From NCBI GenBank assembly GCA_963663365.2, contig CAXXIH010000004.1, positions 1 to 64,000 on the forward strand: DNA of 64,000 bases, written 5' to 3'. A program made the translations under genes and the position numbers. The DNA is from G963663365 sp963663365 (lineage in GTDB: Bacteria > Hinthialibacterota > Hinthialibacteria > Hinthialibacterales > G963663365). This document shows positions 59,086 to 64,000 of the stretch, one piece after another; the first letter of the stretch is position 1, and each line of letters begins with the position of its first letter. The notes under the pieces were generated by a model that ran no database searches, was not told the origin of the DNA, and worked only from the letters and a program-made list of their open reading frames with translations.

Positions 59086-60383
59086 GCGGCGATTCCATGA
59101 AAATAGATGTCCATCATATTACCCGCGTCGAAGGTCACGGCAATATTGTTGTGGATATCGACAACGGCACGGTCAACAAAATCGAATGGCAGGTACCGGA
59201 AGCCCCGCGCTTTTTTGAAGCTATGGTAGTAGGCAGAAGTTGTGAACAGGTGGCACCAATCACTTCCCGTATTTGCGGGATTTGTTCGATTGGCCATACC
59301 TTTGCTTCGTTGAAAGCAACGGAAGCAGCGATGGGGATTACCATTTCCGAGCAGACCCGGAAATTGCGCGAACTACTGCTGCATGGAGAAACCCTACAAA
59401 GCCATCTTTTACACGTGTGCTATCTGGTGGTTCCGGATCTATTCAAGCTCAATAGCGTCGTGCCGCTGGTGGCTACCCATAAAGATGTGGTGCTGTTAGT
59501 GACCAAACTGCATCGCCTGGCCAACCATCTGTGCGATGTCGTTGGTGGACGCACCACTCATCCGATCCGTACTGCGATCAATGGTTTTACCATGCTTCCC
59601 AAGCCGAAAGAACTGGAATCGCTGAAGAAACAACTGGTGGAAGCAGTTGACGACCTGAAAAAATTGGCGGAAGTGGTAAAGAGCGTTGCCGGCAATATTC
59701 CTGATTTTGTCCGGGAGACCGAGTATATCAGCCTGACCGACCCGAGCGATTATGCTTTTTATGACGGCCAGATCAAATCGACGGATGTCGCTGACCCGAT
59801 AGCGATCACCGATTATCTCAAGGTTACCAATGAGTTCATTGTCGAGCAATCGACGGCCAAATGGAGCAAATTCAACCGTGATTCTTATTACGCCGGGGCA
59901 TTGCCGCGCTACAACAACAACTATACCCAATTGACCGACCTGTCCAAAGCCGTAGCCACCGATCTCGGCCTAAATGGCATCAACTACAACCCGTTTATGA
60001 ACAATATCGCCCAGGTGGTGGAATTGGTGTTTGCTGTCGAACGTTCGATCGAAATCATCGACTGGCTGCTTGACAACAACCTCCACCCGGAAGACCGCTC
60101 GTTCAAAATTCGGGAAGGACAAGGTGTCGGCGCGGTAGAAGTGCCCCGTGGCATTCTTTTCCACGATTACACCTACGATCAAAATGGCAAGTGCGTCAAA
60201 GCCAACTGCGTCATCCCCACCAATCAGAACCACGCCAATATTCAATTGGATATGGAAAAAATGGTTCCCGAATTCAAAGATCGGGGCCAGGAACAACTTC
60301 AGTTCCTTCTGGAAATGCTGGTACGCGCTTATGACCCTTGCATTTCTTGTTCCACTCACTTTTTGCAGGTGCATTTTGTCTAG
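59082..60383 (+). CDS. hydA: [NiFe] hydrogenase (group 3b) large (alpha) subunit
   Basis: A 433-residue catalytic subunit. The nickel ligands are C65 and C68 (TSRICGICSIGH) and C420 and C423 (DPCISCSTH). The seven residues after His426, FLQVHFV, are the C-terminal peptide removed by the maturation protease after nickel insertion. RVEGHGN near the N-terminus matches the L0 motif. It is shorter in its helical middle than membrane hydrogenases, as expected of group 3b. With HydBGD it forms a soluble enzyme that evolves or consumes hydrogen with NADP(H) and may reduce sulfur. It ends the structural operon. Confidence 0.95.
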   Translation: MSGDSMKIDVHHITRVEGHGNIVVDIDNGTVNKIEWQVPEAPRFFEAMVVGRSCEQVAPITSRICGICSIGHTFASLKATEAAMGITISEQTRKLRELLLHGETLQSHLLHVCYLVVPDLFKLNSVVPLVATHKDVVLLVTKLHRLANHLCDVVGGRTTHPIRTAINGFTMLPKPKELESLKKQLVEAVDDLKKLAEVVKSVAGNIPDFVRETEYISLTDPSDYAFYDGQIKSTDVADPIAITDYLKVTNEFIVEQSTAKWSKFNRDSYYAGALPRYNNNYTQLTDLSKAVATDLGLNGINYNPFMNNIAQVVELVFAVERSIEIIDWLLDNNLHPEDRSFKIREGQGVGAVEVPRGILFHDYTYDQNGKCVKANCVIPTNQNHANIQLDMEKMVPEFKDRGQEQLQFLLEMLVRAYDPCISCSTHFLQVHFV

Positions 60384-60588
60384 GCGGTGTTTACGAATAG
60401 TATCAATGCTGATTAAAATGACAAAAACAGGACTTACGCAGTAATATTTCAGCCTTTATTTGCCTGGGTATAGAGGAGAATCGTTAGGTACTCCCTGTTA
60501 AAAGGTAATTATGGGATTCCGCTCTCCCATAAATAGGCAAATTTGCGCAAATATACACATTTTGCACAAATTTGCCCACGTTTAGGGT

Positions 60589-60620
60589 CAGGCGCTACCA
60601 CGCGCCTGGTTTAATTTTTT
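60589..60620 (+). terminator. Terminator-like hairpin behind the hydrogenase operon
   Basis: CAGGCGC and GCGCCTG pair around TACCAC and are followed by GTTTAATTTTTT. It lies about 205 bases after the hydA stop. A short family C-like end (AGGCGGTGTTTACGAATAG) directly follows hydA at 60384. Confidence 0.6.
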
Positions 60621-60629
60621 GGCAGTTGT

Positions 60630-60815
60630 TCAAAGCAACGCCTGAACTGCCTCGCCCCTGCGGAGTGCAAGCACTCCACTAGGCGTGACCTGCCAAGCCC
60701 ACCGCACCCGTATTTCTACAGGTGTATGGCCCGAGCAAGGCAAATTTAATTTTTCTAAAGTACGTATCAAATCATTTTGGGCTGCGTTCTCATCTCGAAA
60801 ATGACTTTCTCTCAA
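60630..60815 (-). pseudogene. Possible TnpB C-terminal remnant
   Basis: A 61-codon minus-strand frame begins RESHFRDENAAQNDLIRTLE and continues with GHTPVEIRVRWAWQVTPSGV and LRRGEAVQ. RDENAAQN followed by a polar, glycine-containing tail resembles the end of IS605/IS607 TnpB proteins (RD-x-NAA-x-N). The catalytic part and the zinc ribbon are absent. GGAGTGCAAGCACTCC inside it is a perfect hairpin, as often found near the ends of such elements. The assignment rests on a short motif only. Confidence 0.4.
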
Positions 60816-60855
60816 AAATTCTGACTTATATTAAGTCTACACATTTTGCCAAGAA

Positions 60856-61341
60856 ATGTCCAATTTTTTGAGCAGTAACTACCCCCAACCAAAAATCGTG
60901 GTGATTGGAATCGGCAATCCGTTGATGGCCGACGACGGTGTCGGGCCGTATGTCGTATCTTTACTACGCGAGCGAGGAGTTAATGCTGGGTTAATTGAAC
61001 TTGACACGCCGGGTTATAGTTTGCTAACCTATATCAGCGATTGCCAGACCGTCATTATTGTCGATGCCGCCGATTTCGGCGGTAGAGTCGGAGAAATCCG
61101 GCAAACGCCTAAAGCAGGAATCCGTTCGGGCAAATCCTCCTCACGATTGGATTCGCACAGCATTGATCTGGTGGCAGTACTTGACTATGCCCAGACTTTG
61201 CAAATGCTTCCGCCAACAGTATGGCTTTATTGTATTCAGGTCAGAGATGTTTATCCCCATTTTGGTTTGAGTAACCAAGTCGCTCAAGCCGCGCAGTACG
61301 CTGCTAGATTGATTGAATTACAGTTGCAAGAAAATTTGTGA
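60856..61341 (+). CDS. [NiFe] hydrogenase maturation endopeptidase
   Basis: A 161-residue protease of the HyaD/HycI (M52) family. VIGIGNPLMADDGVGPYVV carries the first nickel-sensing acidic residue, and ELDTPGYSLLTYISDC, VDAADFGGRVGEIR and the later S-x-H (DSHSIDLVAVLDYAQ) complete the pattern. It cleaves the C-terminal peptide from HydA after the NiFe centre is assembled. It lies 472 bases from hydA, separated by repeat and transposon remnants, and no clear ribosome site precedes the ATG. Other maturation genes (hypA-F) are not in the window. Confidence 0.9.
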   Translation: MSNFLSSNYPQPKIVVIGIGNPLMADDGVGPYVVSLLRERGVNAGLIELDTPGYSLLTYISDCQTVIIVDAADFGGRVGEIRQTPKAGIRSGKSSSRLDSHSIDLVAVLDYAQTLQMLPPTVWLYCIQVRDVYPHFGLSNQVAQAAQYAARLIELQLQENL

Positions 61342-61577
61342 TTGAACCACAGATAGATCAGATCAGGATGATTTTTTTTCATCTGCGTAGTTCGGTGTAA
61401 TCTGCGGATACAACATTTCCTTGTTCAATATCATCTGTAACCAGACGAAATTCGCGCTTTTATCATCATTAGCGACCAGCACAACGATATAACCAGCGCC
61501 GCCGCCAGTTTTTGCGTATATGTTTGCAGAGTGGAATTCCCGCTCGATTACGATTATTTTATGATGAAGGAATTAGA
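61342..61577. other. Gap with a family D-like end
   Basis: TTGTTCAATATCATCTGTAA at 61421 matches the family D right end. ATCTGCGTAG and AATCTGCGGAT around 61382-61408 belong to the same type of degenerate repeat. No gene is seen. The der ribosome site (GAAGGAATTAG) lies at its end. Confidence 0.5.
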
Positions 61578-62942
61578 ATGGGATCATTGCCTATTGTCGC
61601 GATTTGCGGACGCCCTAATGTCGGGAAATCGACATTGTTCAATATTCTTGCCGGTCGTCGCATCGCTATTGTCGATCCGAGTAGCGGCGTAACCCGTGAT
61701 CGCATCACTGCCATAACCAGTATCGACGCTAAATATTTCGAATTGGTAGATACCGGCGGCATCGGCGTTGTCGATAATATGAACCTGGAAGAGGCCATCC
61801 AGAAACAAATAGACGTAGCCTTGCAACAGGCAACGGTAATTGTATTCCTGGTCGATATCAAAGACGGCGTTACCCCGCTGGATCGACAAGTAGCGCGATT
61901 GTTGCGGCAAAACTATCGCCAATCGATTTTGCTCGTAGCCAATAAGACCGATTATCCGCAACTGAGTCTGGAAAAAGAAGAATTTCGCAAACTCGGACTC
62001 GGGGAGCCATTGTGTATTTCCGCCAGTGAAATTTATGGAATTGCCGACTTGAAGGAATTGATTGGCCAACATCTCGGCGACTACCAGCAAATCGCTCCGC
62101 AACCAGCTCAGATCAAAATCACGGTGGTTGGCCGCCCCAATGCCGGGAAATCGACGTTGATCAATGCCTTGGCCTGCGAGCAAAGGGTGATCGTTTCGGA
62201 AATTCCCGGAACCACCAGAGATTCTGTTGATGTTCGCTTTGAAAAGGACGGCAAAGTTGTAATCGCGATCGATACCGCTGGATTGAAGCGGCGCAAAAAT
62301 GTCGACGGCAACGTCGATTTTTACAGCCAGTGCCGCGCTCAAAAAGCAATTCGCCGTGCCGATGTGGTAATCTTCATGCTCGACGCCAGCGAAAAAATCA
62401 GCCGCATCGATAAAGAAATCGCTGCCTATATCACCAGTGAGTTCAAACCGGCGATCATTACTATCAATAAGTGGGATCTTGTCGGCGCTGACGCCGATAC
62501 CGCCCGCTACGAAAAATACTTCAACAAGATGCTGCCAGGATTACGTCATGCGCCGCTGAGCTTCATTACCGCCAATAAAGGCAAAAATATTCCCGCCACC
62601 ATCGATCTGGCGCGTAATCTTTATAAACAAGCGCAGCAACGGATCACTACCGGTAAGTTGAACCGCGCCATCAAAGAAATCACCACCCGGCGCACCCCTC
62701 CTTTTCGTCAGGGACGCCACGCCAAAATCTACTATGGCACCCAGATCGGAGTGCTGCCGCCGACGTTAATATTGTTCGTCAACGATCCAGAGTTATTTAA
62801 CCCGCATTATCGCCGCTATTTGTTCAATCAGTTTCAGCAAAGTCTGGGTTTTCCGGAAATACCGGTGCGCATCGAGTTACAGAAGCGCCCGCAACGGGAT
62901 CTAACGGAAAAAACTGGGCAAGCAGGCACTATTCGCCAGTGA
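61578..62942 (+). CDS. der: Ribosome biogenesis GTPase Der (EngA)
   Basis: A 454-residue protein with the tandem G domains unique to Der. G domain 1 has GRPNVGKST, DTGGIG and NKTD. G domain 2 has GRPNAGKST, DTAGLKRR and NKWD. A C-terminal KH-like domain follows (RTPPFRQGRHAKIYYGTQIG). It is needed for assembly of the 50S subunit in the cytoplasm. The start is ATG 61578 with AAGGAATTAG upstream. The frame extends 22 codons further up without a site. maf follows directly, with 11 bases between stop and ATG. Confidence 0.97.
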   Translation: MGSLPIVAICGRPNVGKSTLFNILAGRRIAIVDPSSGVTRDRITAITSIDAKYFELVDTGGIGVVDNMNLEEAIQKQIDVALQQATVIVFLVDIKDGVTPLDRQVARLLRQNYRQSILLVANKTDYPQLSLEKEEFRKLGLGEPLCISASEIYGIADLKELIGQHLGDYQQIAPQPAQIKITVVGRPNAGKSTLINALACEQRVIVSEIPGTTRDSVDVRFEKDGKVVIAIDTAGLKRRKNVDGNVDFYSQCRAQKAIRRADVVIFMLDASEKISRIDKEIAAYITSEFKPAIITINKWDLVGADADTARYEKYFNKMLPGLRHAPLSFITANKGKNIPATIDLARNLYKQAQQRITTGKLNRAIKEITTRRTPPFRQGRHAKIYYGTQIGVLPPTLILFVNDPELFNPHYRRYLFNQFQQSLGFPEIPVRIELQKRPQRDLTEKTGQAGTIRQ

Positions 62943-62953
62943 CAGGACGCACC

Positions 62954-63583
62954 ATGAAGTCTCGCTTGATTTTAGCTTCGGCATCGCCGCGCCGAAAAAC
63001 GCTGCTGCAACAAGCCGGTTTTGATTTCGACATTATCGTGCCCCAGATCAAGGAAATTATCCAGGCCCAGTGGTCCCCGGAAAAATGTGTGCAAGAGTTG
63101 GCCTACCAAAAAGCGCAAGATGTAATCGCGCAACTACGACAACCAGAGAATAGTCACCTCAACCGGATTATTTTGGCCGCAGATACTATAGTCGCTATTG
63201 CCGATGAAATCCTCGGTAAGCCCCGCGATGTTGCCGATGCTTATCAAATGTTGTGGCGGCTGTCGCGAACTCGGCATCGCGTACTGACCGGTATTTGTTT
63301 ATGGCCGTTATCATGGCAACGCGGCATAACCGCGCTGGCAACAACCTATATTGAAATGCGTCCGATGAGCGTCCAGGAGATCCAGGATTATATTGCCTCA
63401 GGCGAAGCCATGGGCAAAGCCGGGGCTTACGCGATTCAAGAAAGTGCGGACCGCTTTATCCGCCATATAGACGGCGATTTTGACAATGTCGTCGGTCTGC
63501 CGATCAAGCTGGTGCGACAAGTATTAGAACAGCTTTATTTTTTTCCAGCTCCTAAAATAGAAAATGAAAACATGCAGCAATGA
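62954..63583 (+). CDS. maf: Maf-family nucleoside triphosphate pyrophosphatase
   Basis: A 209-residue Maf protein. LILASASPRRKTLLQQAGFD is the N-terminal signature, LAADTIVAIADEILGKP the second, and RHRVLTGICLWP and GKAGAYAIQESADRFI the later conserved blocks. It hydrolyses non-canonical or methylated dNTP/UTP to the monophosphate. Start ATG 62954; a GTG overlapping the der stop would add five residues. The C-terminal LYFFPAPKIENENMQQ extends past the usual end and is encoded by a TTTTTTCCAGCTCCTAAA stretch resembling a family A end. It overlaps the next gene by 20 bases. Confidence 0.93.
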   Translation: MKSRLILASASPRRKTLLQQAGFDFDIIVPQIKEIIQAQWSPEKCVQELAYQKAQDVIAQLRQPENSHLNRIILAADTIVAIADEILGKPRDVADAYQMLWRLSRTRHRVLTGICLWPLSWQRGITALATTYIEMRPMSVQEIQDYIASGEAMGKAGAYAIQESADRFIRHIDGDFDNVVGLPIKLVRQVLEQLYFFPAPKIENENMQQ

Positions 63584-64000
63584 GCAACTAGTCATAGAAT
63601 GTTTGCGCCGGCTTACTAGCTGCCGGATTGTCGTCAGCTTCTACCATGACTTTCTGGCCATGGCTCAGGCTTTCTCCTGGCAATTGGCAGGATTGTTCGC
63701 GCTATTGGCGATTTTGGAAGCGATTGGTAATTTTCAGCCGGCGCTGGATTTCTGGCTGCCGCAGATGCTGTTGCTGGTAATGGTCATGGTTTCGTTGCTC
63801 TATGCCCTGGTTATGGCCTGGAAGCGCCCGGCCAATCTATCGAGCACTGCCCGGGATCTAGATCGATGTTATGGTCTGGAGGACCTGATCGGAACCGCCT
63901 GCTGTGTAGTACAACGCCAGCAGCGATCACTTGCGGCCAAAGCGGTAATTGCTGCTGCTGCCGGTCATTTGCAAAACATCTCTGCCCGACAATATTTACC
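63564..64000 (+). CDS. Membrane protein, DUF4175-like N-terminus (3' truncated)
   Basis: An open frame runs from ATG 63564 to the window end, 145 codons. It has two membrane helices, at about 36-52 (QLAGLFALLAILEAIGN) and 65-85 (MLLLVMVMVSLLYALVMAW). ARDLDRCYGLEDLIGTACCV, which recalls the R-x-LD-x-x-x-GL-x-D/E-x-x-x-TA motif of DUF4175-like membrane proteins, follows. It overlaps maf by 20 bases and is therefore probably co-transcribed. The remaining domain and stop lie outside the window. Confidence 0.65.
   Translation, partial: MKTCSNEQLVIECLRRLTSCRIVVSFYHDFLAMAQAFSWQLAGLFALLAILEAIGNFQPALDFWLPQMLLLVMVMVSLLYALVMAWKRPANLSSTARDLDRCYGLEDLIGTACCVVQRQQRSLAAKAVIAAAAGHLQNISARQYL

Overview
The window is about 64 kb of bacterial chromosome, roughly half G+C by eye. 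Lipoprotein signals, a type II/IV pilus ATPase, a pseudopilin and a cytochrome secreted as a lipoprotein indicate a Gram-negative-type envelope. The TPR/HEAT and beta-propeller proteins, a Rhodopirellula-type (ISAzo13) transposase, a zinc-finger anti-sigma factor fused to a toroid domain and a diversity-type SUMF1 protein would suit Planctomycetota/PVC or a related candidate phylum. No rRNA or ribosomal protein is present, so this placement is a guess. A cytoplasmic NADP-type [NiFe] hydrogenase points to an anaerobic or fermentative life.

Layout. 1-9 kb: a frameshifted TPR-HEAT-TPR gene, an M48 protease followed by three tandem AIM24-family paralogues, and a polytopic membrane protein. 9-18 kb: an 1823-residue lipoprotein (Kelch, Fn3-like, FG-GAP), an LPP20-like protein, an ECF sigma factor overlapping its anti-sigma/toroid gene, and an orphan IS607 recombinase. 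18-28 kb, mostly minus strand: a SpoIID-domain protein, a receiver protein, and a six-gene operon (nucleotidase-like/tetrahaem cytochrome lipoprotein, TPR protein, two paralogous lipoproteins, cNMP-binding DUF4388 protein, papain-like protease). 28-42 kb: a DksA-type protein, an XRE/two-CW protein, a receiver-fused GspE/PilB ATPase with an unknown 770-residue partner, a 1512-residue hybrid histidine kinase, a glycerol facilitator, and a zinc-ribbon protein ending at a perfect -1 slippery heptamer. 42-55 kb: a SUMF1 protein whose C-terminus looks like a diversity-generating retroelement variable region, an ISAzo13 element, a frameshifted propeller/FG-GAP protein, and a tandemly duplicated RAYT transposase next to a REP array. 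54-64 kb: two Hsp20 genes, a pseudopilin, tRNA-Leu and tRNA-Cys, the hydrogenase operon hydBGDA with its maturation protease, der, maf and a truncated membrane gene.

The most striking property is the density of short palindromic elements. A 158-bp element (family A) occurs as about seven long copies plus many terminal fragments. Its ends resemble those of the ISAzo13 element in the same window, which suggests it is a non-autonomous element moved by that transposase. Its hairpin core also occurs inside a second frame of inverted repeats (family C). Three further families (B, D, E) fill other gaps. Fragments of family A ends supply stop codons to two genes and lie in-frame inside a third. Several genes are broken by single-base G/C indels, which may be decay or assembly error.
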